DNA from: Glandiceps talaboti
Taxonomy: Eukaryota > Hemichordata > Enteropneusta > Spengelidae
DNA length: 64,000 nt
Assembly: GCF_964340395.1 (NCBI RefSeq)
Contig: NC_135567.1
Coordinates: 1,850,109 to 1,914,108, forward strand
Direction of reading: 5' to 3'
Each line of letters begins with the position of its first letter. The stretch's first letter is position 1. Positions 47,850 to 61,540 of this stretch are shown here, in pieces. The notes below the pieces were generated by a model that saw only the letters and a program-made list of their open reading frames with translations, did not search any database and was not told where the DNA came from. Made by a program: the position numbers and the translations under genes.

Positions 47850-48850
47850 TCTTCCCTATATATATCTACCACAACTAGAACAAGTTGAATGTTGTTGACT
47901 TTGTAAATTTGTTAGAAAATTGAAATTCAAATTGCCTCAAAATTATTTTAGATCCCTAGTTTATTTCATTCATCATTAAAATTTTCCAGGGTTACAGCTG
48001 TAAGACACTGGAATTACTTATAGCCAACCTCAAAATCCTCTTTTTTTCTTTTTCTTGTGTGCATTTCCCAGTCATTTTTTTCTGAGATTTTGTGCAATTT
48101 TTCATAACAGTAGATTTTTGTTATAAAATGGTGACTATGGTATAAAAGTACAATACATTACCAACTTCTGTGTAAAATGTGTTTTATAGTGAGACATCAT
48201 ATGAAACCACTAACCACTTTATTGCATCGCTAAAACAAAACTGCATAGTGACTCGAAGAGCTGAAGACCTGAACCACTTCTACATGTCACCAAAATAAAA
48301 AATTAAATTAAAAAAAACAACAGCGGAGCTATTCTGACCGATAGGTCGCTTGTTTTCCTAAGAAACTATCATTATAATTTATTGAACCAAAAACATTTAT
48401 TTAAAGTTTGTAGCTAGTTTGATAGGTATGTCACACAAGCTCAATAAGTAAACTTTATTCATTAAGGGGTCTGGCGTCAGTGCGATTGCTTAACTTCATT
48501 TTTGCATTTCTCACCAAATTTGATTGAAAATTTTCACTCCTGCAATGATAACAGCTTTTATATTTACCACTGAGATGTTGATAAGTTGATAAAAATTTAC
48601 TTCTAATGTGAGATATGGTGCTGGGTGTCTGGTAGTATTTTAATGTGTTTACAACCATGTTTTGACATTACATTGACGGTAGTGGTGTGACCGCTACTGT
48701 TTATCATATATAAATGTTTGATGTCACACTTGTGAACACTCGTTTAGTGGTAGGGTAGGGGTAAGGGTAGAGGTGTATTTTTTTTAACTTACAGTGTTAC
48801 ACTAACAATGGTTGTTTGTTGGTCTTGTGTCGCATTGTGTGATCATCCCT
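47850..48850. other. intronic spacer
   Basis: AT-rich; nothing recognised. Confidence 0.4.
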
Positions 48851-48856
48851 TAATAT

Positions 48857-49146
48857 ATTGTGTTGTGTTGTGTTGTGTTGTGTTGTGTTGTGTTGTGTTG
48901 TGTTGTGTTGTGCTGTGTTGTTGTGCTGTGCTGTACTGTGCTGTGCTGTGCTGTGGTGTGCTGTGTTGTGTCTGTCTGTCTGTGTATGGTACATGTACGT
49001 ATGTGTATACCAACTGTATGTGTGTATGTGTGTGTGTGTAATACAGTATGTATGTATGTATGTATGTATATATGTATGTATATATGTATGTATGTGTGTA
49101 TGTATGTATGTATGTATGTATGTATGTATGTATGTACGTATGTATG

Positions 49147-49180
<34 letters not shown>

Positions 49181-49318
49181 TGTGTGTGTGTATGTATGTG
49201 TGTATGTATGTATGTATGTATGTATGTATGTGTGTGTGTATGTATGCATGCATGCATGCATGCATGCATGCATGTATGTATGTATGTATGTATGTGTGTG
49301 TGTGTGTGTATGTATGTA

Positions 49319-49355
<37 letters not shown>

Positions 49356-49475
49356 ATGTGTGTGTGTGTATGTGTGTGTGTATGTATGTGTGTGTGTGTG
49401 CGTGCATGCGTGCGTGCGTGCGTGTGTGTGTGCGTGCGTACGTACGTACGTATGTATGTATGTGTGTGTGTGATA
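48857..49475. repeat. compound (TGTTG)n, (TATG)n, (TG)n, (CATG)n, (TGCG)n microsatellite
   Basis: About 620 bp of simple repeats ending about 50 bp before the Lasp exon-4 acceptor. Long apparent open frames on both strands are repeat artefacts. Confidence 0.98.
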
Positions 49476-49526
49476 TCACAATATCTTTAGACACAAATAT
49501 TTGTGTTGCTATGACTATTTCTGTAG

Positions 49527-49725
49527 GTGAAATATCACAAAGATTTTGAAGATGCTAAGGGTAGAATGACGTCGGTGGTTGATGATCCAGAAACACTTAG
49601 GATTAAGAAAAACACACAGATACAGAGTCAGACAACATATCATGGTCATCAAGAACAAAGACTTATGATGGAACAACGGAGACCTTTTAATGAACAAGAA
49701 GGTGTTATGCAACCAAGCCAAATAG
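49527..49725 (+). CDS. Lasp: Lasp exon 4: second nebulin repeat and start of linker
   Basis: The acceptor TGACTATTTCTGTAG ends at 49526. Residues 84-149 begin VKYHKDFEDAKGRMTSVVDD and contain PETLRIKK and SQTTY (SxxxY, S117 to Y121), the second actin-binding nebulin repeat. A Gln/Glu/Met-rich stretch (HGHQEQRLMMEQRRPFNEQE) then opens the linker that in Lasp proteins leads to a C-terminal SH3 domain. Donor GTATGT follows at 49726, phase 1. No further Lasp exon was found in the remaining 14 kb, so the linker end and SH3 lie beyond the window. Confidence 0.94.
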
Positions 49726-49820
49726 GTATGTTGTTTATATCACTCTCAACATGACACTGGTTTGTACATCACAGCATTTTCATGTATTGTACATCACAAC
49801 ATGACAACATAGGTTTATTC

Positions 49821-50095
49821 TAATTATGACATTACAACATTAGTATGTAGATGATACATGTACATTTCTAATTATGACATTACAACATTAGTATGTAGAT
49901 GATACATATACATTTCTAATTATGACATTACAACATTAGTATGTAGATGATACATGTACATTTCTAATTATGACATTACAACATTAGTATGTAGATGATA
50001 CATGTACATTTCTAATTATGACATTACAACATTAGTATGTAGATGATAAATGTACATTTCTAATTATGACATCACAACATTAGTATGAAATAATG
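49821..50095. repeat. 48-bp minisatellite, about six copies
   Basis: TAATTATGACATTACAACAT, TAGTATGTAGATGATACATG and TACATTTC recur at 49821, 49869, 49917, 49965, 50013 and, partly, 50061. Confidence 0.95.
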
Positions 50096-50250
50096 ACGGT
50101 AATGACAGCTTCAAAGGATACACATGTTCATGGAACAATACGGACGTGAGAGACTATGACAAAAGGGCAAATGGTTGATATACATGGGTGCAAAACATTT
50201 AAAGCAGGGTGCTGGCTGTTTATACCAGTCGTGGAGAACACTGGTTCTAA

Positions 50251-53200
50251 AGTTGTCAGACAGTTCTAAAGTTGTGAGACAGTTCTAAATTAGTGAGACA
50301 GTTCTAAATTAGTGAGACAGTTCTAAATATTGTCAGATAGTTCTAAATTAGTGAGACAGTTCTAAATATTGTCAGATAGTTCTAAAATAGTCAGACAGTT
50401 CTAAATATTGTCAGATAGTTCTAAAATAGTCAGACAGTTCTAAATATTGTCAGATAGTTCTAAAATAGTGAGACAGTTCTAAATATTGTCAGATAGTTCT
50501 AAATTAGTGAGACAGTTCTAAATATTGTCAGACAGTTCTAAAATAGTCAGACAGTTCTAAATATTGTCAGATAGTTCTAAATTAGTGAGACAGTTCTAAA
50601 TATTGTCAGACAGTTCTAAAATAGTCAGACAGTTCTAAATATTGTCAGATAGTTCTAAATTAGTGAGACAGTTCTAAATATTGTCAGATAGTTCTAAAAT
50701 AGTCAGACAGTTCTAAATATTGTCAGACAGTTCTAAAATAGTCAGACAGTTCTAAATATTGTCAGATAGTTCTAAATTAGTGAGACAGTTCTAAATTAGT
50801 GAGACAGTTCTAAATATTGTCAGATAGTTCTAAAATAGTGAGACAGTTCTAAATATTGTCAGACAGTTCTAAAATAGTCAGACAGTTCTAAATATTGTCA
50901 GATAGTTCTAAATATTGTCAGACAGTTCTAAAATAGTGAGACAGTTCTAAATATTGTCAGATAGTTCTAAATTAGTGAGACAGTTCTAAAATAGTCAGAC
51001 AGTTCTAAAATAGTGAGACAGTTCTAAATTAGTGAGACAGTTCTAAATATTGTGTTACAGTTCTAAATATTGTGTTACAGTTCTAAATATTGTGTTACAG
51101 TTCTAAATATTGTGTGACAGTTCTAAATATTGTGAGACAGTTCTAAATATTGTGTGACAGTTCTAAATATTGTGAGACAGTTCTAAATATTGTGTTACAG
51201 TTCTAAAATAGTGAGACAGTTCTAAATATTGTGAGACAGTTCTAAATATTGTGAGACAGTTCTAAATATTGTGAGACAGTTCTAAATTAGTGACAGTTCT
51301 AAATATTGTCAGACAGTTCTAAATTAGTGAGACAGTTCTAAATTAGTGAGACAGTTCTAAATATTGTGAGACAGTTCTAAATTAGTGACAGTTCTAAATA
51401 TTGTCAGACAGTTCTAAATTAGTGAGACAGTTCTAAATTAGTGAGACAGTTCTAAATTAGTCAGACAGTTCTAAATTAGTGAGACAGTTCTAAATTAGTC
51501 AGACAGTTCTAAATATAGTGAGACAGTTCTAAATTAGTGAGACAGTTCTAAATATTGTGAGACAGTTCTAAATTAGTCAGACAGTTCTAAATATAGTGAG
51601 ACAGTTCTAAATTAGTGAGACAGTTCTAAATATTGTGAGACAGTTCTAAATTAGTGAGACAGTTCTAAATATTGTGAGACAGTTCTAAATTAGTCAGACA
51701 GTTCTAAATATAGTGAGACAGTTCTAAATTAGTGAGACAGTTCTAAATATTGTGAGACAGTTCTAAATTAGTGAGACAGTTCTAAATATTGTGTTACAGT
51801 TCTAAAATAGTGAGACAGTTCTAAAATAGTGACAGTTCTAAATATTGTGTTACAGTTCTAAAATAGTGAGATAGTTCTAAAATAGTGAGACAGTTCTAAA
51901 TATTGTGTTACAGTTCTAAAATAGTGAGACAGTTCTAAATTAGTGAGACAGTTCTAAATTAGTGAGACAGTTCTAAAATAGTGAGACAGTTCTAAAATAG
52001 TGAGACAGTTCTAAAATAGTGACAGTTCTAAATATTGTGTTACAGTTCTAAATTAGTGAGACAGTTCTAAATTAGTGAGACAGTTCTAAATTAGTGAGAC
52101 AGTTCTAAATATTGTGAGACAGTTCTAAATTAGTCAGACAGTTCTAAAATAGTGACAGTTCTAAATTAGTGAGACAGTTCTAAAATAGTCAGACAGTTCT
52201 AAATTAGTGAGACAGTTCTAAATTAGTGTTACAGTTCTAAATTAGTCAGACAGTTCTAAATTAGTGAGACAGTTCTAAATTAGTGTTACAGTTCTAAATT
52301 AGTGTTACAGTTCTAAATTAGTCAGACAGTTCTAAATTAGTGTTACAGTTCTAAATTAGTGTTACAGTTCTAAATTAGTCAGACAGTTCTAAATTAGTGA
52401 GACAGTTCTAAATTAGTCAGACAGTTCTAAATTAGTCAGACAGTTCTAAATTAGTCAGACAGTTCTAAATTAGTGAGACAGTTCTAAATTAGTGAGACAG
52501 TTCTAAATTAGTGAGACAGTTCTAAATTAGTCAGACAGTTCTAAATTAGTCAGACAGTTCTAAATTAGTGAGACAGTTCTAAATTAGTCAGACAGTTCTA
52601 AATATTGTCAGACAGTTCTAAAATAGTCAGACAGTTCTAAATTAGTGAGACAGTTCTAAATTAGTGAGACAGTTCTAAATTAGTGAGACAGTTCTAAATT
52701 AGTCAGACAGTTCTAAATTAGTGAGACAGTTCTAAATTAGTCAGACAGTTCTAAATTAGTCAGACAGTTCTAAATATTGTCAGACAGTTCTAAATATTGT
52801 CAGACAGTTCTAAATTAGTCAGACAGTTCTAAATTAGTCAGACAGTTCTAAATTAGTGAGACAGTTCTAAATTAGTGAGACAGTTCTAAATTAGTCAGAC
52901 AGTTCTAAATATTGTCAGACAGTTCTAAATATTGTCAGACAGTTCTAAATTAGTCAGACAGTTCTAAATTAGTGAGACAGTTCTAAATTAGTGAGACAGT
53001 TCTAAATTAGTGAGACAGTTCTAAATTAGTGAGACAGTTCTAAATTAGTGAGACAGTTCTAAATTAGTCAGACAGTTCTAAATATTGTCAGACAGTTCTA
53101 AAATAGTCAGACAGTTCTAAATTAGTGAGACAGTTCTAAATTAGTCAGACAGTTCTAAATATTGTCAGACAGTTCTATAGTTGTGAGACAGTTCTAAATT

Positions 53201-56200
53201 AGTGAGACAGTTCTAAATTAGTGAGACAGTTCTAAATATTGTCAGACAGTTCTAAATTAGTGAGACAGTTCTAAATTAGTGAGCAGGGTTCGCACGGTCC
53301 TGGAAAACCCTGGAAAACCCTGGAATTTCAAACCCTCCCTGGAAAACCCTGGAAAACCCTGGAAAGTGCGCCCTACCCCTGGAAAACCCTGGAAAATGAT
53401 CATGATCAATCGATCGATTAATATTGACGATCGTCATGTTTGCTCGTGCCACCCATTCATAGGGTTCTGAATCTCGTAAATGTGAAATGGCGAAAATATT
53501 TTCAAAGTCTTTCGCCACGGTGGTGAATCAAAATTCACGCCGATTAAACCCAGACAGTCAAACGATCGGTACACGAGACACTTTGCCCCACAGACCGTGC
53601 CTATGCGTAGTTGAATGGGGGGCGCCGCAGTGTTTGTTTCGATCTTACGTGTATTGCTACTCCAACTCCCAGTCGTCATTTCAGGGACATGATAATTGAT
53701 ATTGCATGCAGTGCCGGCCGGGGGTAACAATAGGTCTGCTAACAAGATTATCGTAACATTGTAGCGAGTATCAAAGCATCATCAACCACGATTAGAAATT
53801 GTTACAAGTTCGGCGCACGAGTCGACATACTACAAGCTCAGGCATGGCAATACTAGGGCTAGGGCCTCGTGAAGTGCAGTTGAATTTCCGGGTTGTGGAA
53901 GTACGGTTGTGACTTTTATGTCGTCGATAAATAGGTATTTGTGTTACATGTTCTAAAAGAATAAACTACTGTTTTATGTTGTCGATACAGTAACATTCGT
54001 CAATGGTCAAGTTGAGTTGAGAAATCACGATGTTCCGCAACTCGTGGCATCCGTACATAAACATCGAGGCGCAAGCGATGAATGTATTCAGTTATTCATA
54101 GCTCGAAATTTCGTTACGTAAATGACGTTTTTATTCTAAATTTTGAAGAAAAAAATTATTTTAGTGACTTATAAACCTAGTAACATCAAACCATACAATA
54201 ACAAGGGCAAACTTTAGTTTTTAATTTATTTTTCTGGATATGTCTGAATTAGACTGACGAATGCTGCGACTCAATCTTACACGATCAATGCACCAGCTTG
54301 ACGAAACTGCTACTTAGGGGGTATGACAGAGGTTTCTCCGTTAATCTTCGCGTACGCATGCAAACGTGGTTTTGAAACCAACATCTTGCATAGTGTCGAT
54401 TGTCTTTAAAATGTTTTGTGACATATGGGAACTGTTGTTAATTTTTTTCTCGTCCACATCAGACAATTAGATGTCATTCAAAAAATATACTTTAGTGTCA
54501 ACACCCCTGGAAAATGGCCAAAATCAATATGAATACCCCTGGAAAACTGACGAAAAACCCCTGGAAAGTCCTGGAATTTTGTTTTGCTTTAAGTGTACGA
54601 ACCCTGAGTGAGACAGTTCTAAATATTGTCAGACAGTTCTAAAATAGTGAGACAGTTCTAAATTAGTGAGACAGTTCTAAATTAGTGAGACAGTTCTAAA
54701 TTAGTGAGACAGTTCTAAAATAGTGAGACAGTTCTAAAATAGTGAGACAGTTCTAAATTAGTGAGACAGTTCTAAATTAGTGAGACAGTTCTAAATATTG
54801 TCAGACAGTTCTAAATTAGTGAGACAGTTCTAAATATTGTCAGACAGTTCTAAATTAGTGAGACAGTTCTAAATTAGTGAGACAGTTCTAAATTAGTGAG
54901 ACAGTTCTAAAATAGTCAGACAGTTCTAAATTAGTGAGACAGTTCTAAATTAGTGAGACAGTTCTAAAATAGTCAGACAGTTCTAAATATTGTCAGACAG
55001 TTCTATAGTTGTGAGACAGTTCTAAATTAGTGAGACAGTTCTAAATTAGTGAGACAGTTCTAAATTAGTGAGACAGTTCTAAATATTGTGAGACAGTTCT
55101 AAATATTGTCAGACAGTTCTATAGTTGTGAGACAGTTCTAAATTAGTGAGACAGTTCTAAATTAGTGAGACAGTTCTAAATATTGTCAGACAGTTCTAAA
55201 TTAGTCAGACAGTTCTAAATATTGTCAGACAGTTCTAAATATTGTGAGACAGTTCTAAATTAGTGAGACAGTTCTAAATATTGTCAGACAGTTCTAAATT
55301 AGTGAGACAGTTCTAAAATAGTGAGACAGTTCTAAATTAGTGAGACAGTTCTAAATTAGTGAGACAGTTCTAAATATTGTCAGACAGTTCTAAATTAGTC
55401 AGACAGTTCTAAATATTGTCAGACAGTTCTAAATATTGTGAGACAGTTCTAAATTAGTGAGACAGTTCTAAATATTGTCAGACAGTTCTAAATTAGTGAG
55501 ACAGTTCTAAAATAGTGAGACAGTTCTAAATATAGTGAGACAGTTCTAAATTAGTGAGACAGTTCTAAATATTGTCAGACAGTTCTAAATATTGTGAGAC
55601 AGTTCTAAATTAGTGAGACAGTTCTAAATATTGTCAGACAGTTCTAAATTAGTGAGACAGTTCTAAAATAGTGAGACAGTTCTAAATATAGTGAGACAGT
55701 TCTAAATTAGTGAGACAGTTCTAAATATTGTCAGACAGTTCTAAATTAGTGAGACAGTTCTAAATTAGTGAGACAGTTCTAAATATTGTCAGACAGTTCT
55801 AAATTAGTGAGACAGTTCTAAAATAGTGAGACAGTTCTAAATATAGTGAGACAGTTCTAAATTAGTGAGACAGTTCTAAATATTGTCAGACAGTTCTAAA
55901 TTAGTGAGACAGTTCTAAAATAGTGAGACAGTTCTAAATATAGTGAGACAGTTCTAAATTAGTGAGACAGTTCTAAATTAGTGAGACAGTTCTAAATATA
56001 GTGAGACAGTTCTAAAATAGTCAGACAGTTCTAAATATTGTGAGACAGTTCTAAATTAGTGAGACAGTTCTAAATATTGTCAGACAGTTCTAAAATAGTC
56101 AGACAGTTCTAAATATTGTGAGACAGTTCTAAATTAGTGAGACAGTTCTAAATATTGTCAGACAGTTCTAAATATTGTGAGACAGTTCTAAATTAGTGAG

Positions 56201-59200
56201 ACAGTTCTAAATATTGTCAGACAGTTCTAAAATAGTCAGACAGTTCTAAATATTGTGAGACAGTTCTAAATTAGTGAGACAGTTCTAAATATTGTCAGAC
56301 AGTTCTAAAATAGTCAGACAGTTCTAAATATTGTGAGACAGTTCTAAATTAGTGAGACAGTTCTAAATATTGTCAGACAGTTCTAAATATTGTGAGACAG
56401 TTCTAAATTAGTGAGACAGTTCTAAATTAGTGAGACAGTTCTAAATTAGTGAGACAGTTCTAAATTAGTGAGACAGTTCTAAATTAGTCAGACAGTTCTA
56501 AATTAGTGAGACAGTTCTAAATTAGTGAGACAGTTCTAAATATTGTGTTACAGTTCTAAAATAGTGAGACAGTTCTAAAATAGTGAGACAGTTCTAAATA
56601 TTGTGTTACAGTTCTAAATTAGTGAGACAGTTCTATAGTTGTGAGACAGTTCTAAAATAGTGACAGTTCTAAATATTGTGTTACAGTTCTAAATTAGTGA
56701 GACAGTTCTAAATTAGTGAGACAGTTCTAAATTAGTGAGACAGTTCTAAATTAGTCAGACAGTTCTAAAATAGTGAGACAGTTCTAAATTAGTGAGACAG
56801 TTCTAAATTAGTGAGACAGTTCTAAATTAGTGAGACAGTTCTAAATTAGTCAGACAGTTCTAAAATAGTGAGACAGTTCTAAATTAGTGAGACAGTTCTA
56901 AATTAGTGAGACAGTTCTAAATTAGTCAGACAGTTCTAAATATTGTGTTACAGTTCTAAATTAGTCAGACAGTTCTAAAATAGTGAGACAGTTCTAAATT
57001 AGTCAGACAGTTCTAAAATAGTGAGACAGTTCTAAAATAGTGAGACAGTTCTAAAATAGTGAGACAGTTCTAAATTAGTCAGACAGTTCTAAAATAGTGA
57101 GACAGTTCTAAATTAGTCAGACAGTTCTAAAATAGTGAGACAGTTCTAAAATAGTGAGACAGTTCTAAAATAGTGAGACAGTTCTAAATTAGTCAGACAG
57201 TTCTAAAATAGTGAGACAGTTCTAAAATAGTGAGACAGTTCTAAAATAGTGAGACAGTTCTAAAATAGTGAGACAGTTCTAAATTAGTCAGACAGTTCTA
57301 AAATAGTGAGACAGTTCTAAATTAGTCAGACAGTTCTAAAATAGTGAGACAGTTCTAAAATAGTGAGACAGTTCTAAAATAGTGAGACAGTTCTAAATTA
57401 GTCAGACAGTTCTAAATTAGTGAGACAGTTCTAAATTAGTCAGACAGTTCTAAAATAGTGAGACAGTTCTAAAATAGTGAGACAGTTCTAAAATAGTGAG
57501 ACAGTTCTAAATTAGTGAGACAGTTCTAAATATTGTGAGACAGTTCTAAATTAGTGAGACAGTTCTAAATTAGTGAGACAGTTCTAAATATTGTGTTACA
57601 GTTCTAAATTAGTGAGACAGTTCTAAATTAGTGAGACAGTTCTAAATTAGTGAGACAGTTCTAAATTAGTGAGACAGTTCTAAATTAGTCAGACAGTTCT
57701 AAATATTGTGTTACAGTTCTAAATTAGTCAGACAGTTCTAAAATAGTGAGACAGTTCTAAATTAGTCAGACAGTTCTAAAATAGTGAGACAGTTCTAAAT
57801 TAGTGAGACAGTTCTAAAATAGTGAGACAGTTCTAAAATAGTGAGACAGTTCTAAATTAGTGAGACAGTTCTAAATATTGTGAGACAGTTCTAAAATAGT
57901 GAGACAGTTCTAAATTAGTGAGACAGTTCTAAATTAGTGAGACAGTTCTAAATATTGTCAGACAGTTCTAAATATTGTCAGACAGTTCTAAATTAGTCAG
58001 ACAGTTCTAAATTAGTGAGACAGTTCTAAATTAGTGAGACAGTTCTAAATTAGTGAGACAGTTCTAAATTAGTGAGACAGTTCTAAATTAGTCAGACAGT
58101 TCTAAATTAGTGAGACAGTTCTAAATTAGTGAGACAGTTCTAAATATTGTGTTACAGTTCTAAAATAGTGAGACAGTTCTAAATTAGTGAGACAGTTCTA
58201 AATTAGTGAGACAGTTCTAAAATAGTGAGACAGTTCTAAATATTGTGTTACAGTTCTAAATTAGTGAGACAGTTCTATAGTTGTGAGACAGTTCTAAAAT
58301 AGTGACAGTTCTAAATATTGTGTTACAGTTCTAAATTAGTGAGACAGTTCTAAATTAGTGAGACAGTTCTAAATTAGTGAGACAGTTCTAAATTAGTCAG
58401 ACAGTTCTAAAATAGTGAGACAGTTCTAAATTAGTGAGACAGTTCTAAATTAGTGAGACAGTTCTAAATTAGTGAGACAGTTCTAAATTAGTCAGACAGT
58501 TCTAAAATAGTGAGACAGTTCTAAATTAGTGAGACAGTTCTAAATTAGTGAGACAGTTCTAAATTAGTCAGACAGTTCTAAATATTGTGTTACAGTTCTA
58601 AATTAGTCAGACAGTTCTAAAATAGTGAGACAGTTCTAAATTAGTCAGACAGTTCTAAAATAGTGAGACAGTTCTAAATTAGTGAGACAGTTCTAAATTA
58701 GTCAGACAGTTCTAAAATAGTGAGACAGTTCTAAAATAGTGAGACAGTTCTAAAATAGTGAGACAGTTCTAAATTAGTGAGACAGTTCTAAATATTGTGA
58801 GACAGTTCTAAATTAGTGAGACAGTTCTAAATTAGTGAGACAGTTCTAAATATTGTGTTACAGTTCTAAATTAGTGAGACAGTTCTAAATTAGTGAGACA
58901 GTTCTAAATTAGTGAGACAGTTCTAAATTAGTGAGACAGTTCTAAATTAGTCAGACAGTTCTAAATATTGTGTTACAGTTCTAAATTAGTCAGACAGTTC
59001 TAAAATAGTGAGACAGTTCTAAATTAGTCAGACAGTTCTAAAATAGTGAGACAGTTCTAAATTAGTGAGACAGTTCTAAAATAGTGAGACAGTTCTAAAA
59101 TAGTGAGACAGTTCTAAATTAGTGAGACAGTTCTAAATATTGTGAGACAGTTCTAAAATAGTGAGACAGTTCTAAAATAGTGAGACAGTTCTAAATTAGT

Positions 59201-60775
59201 GAGACAGTTCTAAATATTGTGTTACAGTTCTAAATATTGTGAGACAGTTCTAAATTAGTGAGACAGTTCTAAATATTGTCAGACAGTTCTAAATATAGTG
59301 AGACAGTTCTAAATTAGTGAGACAGTTCTAAAATAGTGAGACAGTTCTAAATTAGTGAGACAGTTCTAAATTAGTCAGACAGTTCTAAATATAGTGAGAC
59401 AGTTCTAAAATAGTGAGACAGTTCTAAAATAGTGAGACAGTTCTAAATATTGTCAGACAGTTCTAAATTAGTGAGACAGTTCTAAAATAGTGAGACAGTT
59501 CTAAATATTGTCAGACAGTTCTAAATTAGTGAGACAGTTCTAAAATAGTGAGACAGTTCTAAATATTGTCAGACAGTTCTAAATTAGTGAGACAGTTCTA
59601 AAATAGTGAGACAGTTCTAAATTAGTGAGACAGTTCTAAATTAGTGAGACAGTTCTAAATATTGTGAGACAGTTCTAAATTAGTCAGACAGTTCTAAATA
59701 TAGTGAGACAGTTCTAAATTAGTGAGACAGTTCTAAATTAGTGAGACAGTTCTAAATTAGTGAGACAGTTCTAAAATAGTGAGACAGTTCTAAAATAGTG
59801 AGACAGTTCTAAATTAGTGAGACAGTTCTAAATATTGTCAGACAGTTCTAAATTAGTCAGACAGTTCTAAATATAGTGAGACAGTTCTAAATTAGTGAGA
59901 CAGTTCTAAATTAGTGAGACAGTTCTAAATTAGTGAGACAGTTCTAAAATAGTGAGACAGTTCTAAAATAGTGAGACAGTTCTAAAATAGTGAGACAGTT
60001 CTAAATTAGTGAGACAGTTCTAAATTAGTGAGACAGTTCTAAATTAGTGAGACAGTTCTATAGTTGTGAGACAGTTCTAAAATAGTGACAGTTCTAAATT
60101 AGTCAGACAGTTCTAAATATTGTGAGACAGTTCTAAAATAGTGAGACAGTTCTAAAATAGTGAGACAGTTCTAAATTAGTGAGACAGTTCTAAATTAGTG
60201 AGACAGTTCTAAATATTGTGAGACAGTTCTAAATTAGTGAGACAGTTCTAAATATTGTGAGACAGTTCTAAATATTGTGAGACAGTTCTAAATATAGTGA
60301 GACAGTTCTAAATTAGTGAGACAGTTCTAAATATTGTGAGACAGTTCTAAAATAGTGAGACAGTTCTAAATTAGTGAGACAGTTCTAAATATTGTGAGAC
60401 AGTTCTAAAATAGTGAGACAGTTCTAAATTAGTGAGACAGTTCTAAATATTGTGAGACAGTTCTAAAATAGTGACAGTTCTAAATTAGTGAGACAGTTCT
60501 AAATATTGTGAGACAGTTCTAAAATAGTGACAGTTCTAAATTAGTGAGACAGTTCTAAATATTGTGAGACAGTTCTAAAATAGTGACAGTTCTAAATTAG
60601 TGAGACAGTTCTAAATATTGTCAGACAGTTCTAAAATAGTGACAGTTCTAAATATTGTGTTCCAGTTCTAAATTAGTGAGACAGTTCTAAATTAGTGAGA
60701 CAGTTCTAAAATAGTGAGACAGTTCTATAGTTGTGAGACAAGTTCTAAAGTTGTCAGAGAGTTCTAAAGTGGTGG
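50251..60775. repeat. 19-20-bp minisatellite, about 9.2 kb, in Lasp intron 4
   Basis: Units are GACAGTTCTAAATTAGTGA (19 bp) and GACAGTTCTAAATATTGTCA (20 bp), with AAAATAG, ATAGTTG, GTGTTACAG and TCAGA variants; about 470 units in all. The first and last units use TTCTAAAGTTGTCAGA. The array is split at 53284-54606 by a transposon. Order of variants is duplicated: the pattern starting TTCTATAGTTGTGAGACAG at 56631 recurs at 58273, offset 1642 bp. Confidence 0.97.
53284..54606. mobile_element. 1323-bp terminal-inverted-repeat element inserted in the minisatellite
   Basis: Begins CAGGGTTCGCACGGTCCTGG and ends with the inverse (AAGTGTACGAACCCTG), giving 12-14-bp terminal repeats. Subterminal regions carry several ACCCTGGAAA/CCCCTGGAAA direct motifs pointing inward from both sides. 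AGTGAG lies on both flanks, consistent with a 6-bp target duplication, though the host array is itself repetitive. No transposase is evident; open frames at 53434-53745 (minus) and 53487-53699 (plus) show no recognised domain. Non-autonomous; superfamily not assigned. Confidence 0.85.
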
Positions 60776-60864
60776 TGAATAAGAAGTGTTTAGATTTACC
60801 TGTTAAAAACAGTGTCATCATCATCTTTAATCTCTGCTGCTACTTTGTTGCTATTTCACCTTCC

Positions 60865-61001
60865 TGACAGCCTCCATGACAACCATTGACAGCCTCCATG
60901 ACAACCATTGACAGCCTCCATAACAACCATTGACAGCCTCCATGACAACCATTGACAGCCTCCATAACAACCATTGACAGCCTCCATGACAACCATTGAC
61001 A
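60865..61001. repeat. 22-bp minisatellite, six copies
   Basis: TGACAGCCTCCATGACAACC then AT, with CATGAC/CATAAC variants alternating. Confidence 0.95.
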
Positions 61002-61199
61002 TGGTAGCTTCTTTCTCTTTTCTTCATGCTTGCTGTCATCACATCATGTGTACATTACATCATGTGTACATACTGTTCACTGCTGGCATTGGTAAGAACT
61101 TTTTGTTATATAGTACACAGGCATGTTGTCATAGTTACCATGCCATTGATACTTTGCTGTGACTGGTAACTAACATGGTCTAATAATCAGATGTGAGGG

Positions 61200-61490
61200 T
61201 CTCAGTCTGTCTGTCTCGTTCTCTGTCTGTCTGTCTGTCTGTCTGTCTGTGTGTCTGTCTCGGCCTCTGTCTCGGTCTCTGTTTCTGTTTGTTTGACTCT
61301 CTTTGTCTATCGCATGAATACATGTACTGCTCTCAAACTTGTCTTGTCTGTCTGTCTGTCTGTCTGCCTGTCTGTGTTTTTCTTGGCGTGTCTGTCTCTG
61401 TCTGTCTTTCTGTCTTAGTCTCTGTTTCTCTGTCTGTCTCTGTCTGTCTGTCTGACTGTTTGGAAACTAAAGTGTGTATTCTTTCTGTCT
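61200..61490. repeat. (CTGT)n-rich pyrimidine microsatellite
   Basis: Interrupted CTGT tetramers in three clusters (about 61206-61260, 61347-61375, 61393-61455). Confidence 0.95.
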
Positions 61491-61540
61491 GCTTGACAGG
61501 AAGCTTGACTTACACAATACAGGTCTAAAAATTGCATGCA

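Noticed and set aside
48797-49549. Long open frames on both strands (Cys/Val/Tyr- or His/Thr-rich)
   Set aside because: They come entirely from TATG/TG/TGTTG microsatellites, where the repeat lacks stops in several frames.
53434-53745. Minus-strand frame in the 1.3-kb transposon as a transposase
   Set aside because: Too short, with no DDE-like or zinc-finger motif visible.
50251-60775. Centromeric satellite
   Set aside because: The array sits inside an intron of a conserved gene and is limited to one locus in view; nothing shows centromere identity.
60851-61042. Repeated minus-strand peptide (GCQWLLWRLSMVVMEAV type)
   Set aside because: Produced by the six-copy 22-bp repeat; no splice sites or start context.
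60776-61200. A fifth Lasp exon after the large array
   Set aside because: Looked for linker- or SH3-like codons with flanking splice sites; only a 22-bp repeat and AT-rich sequence were found.
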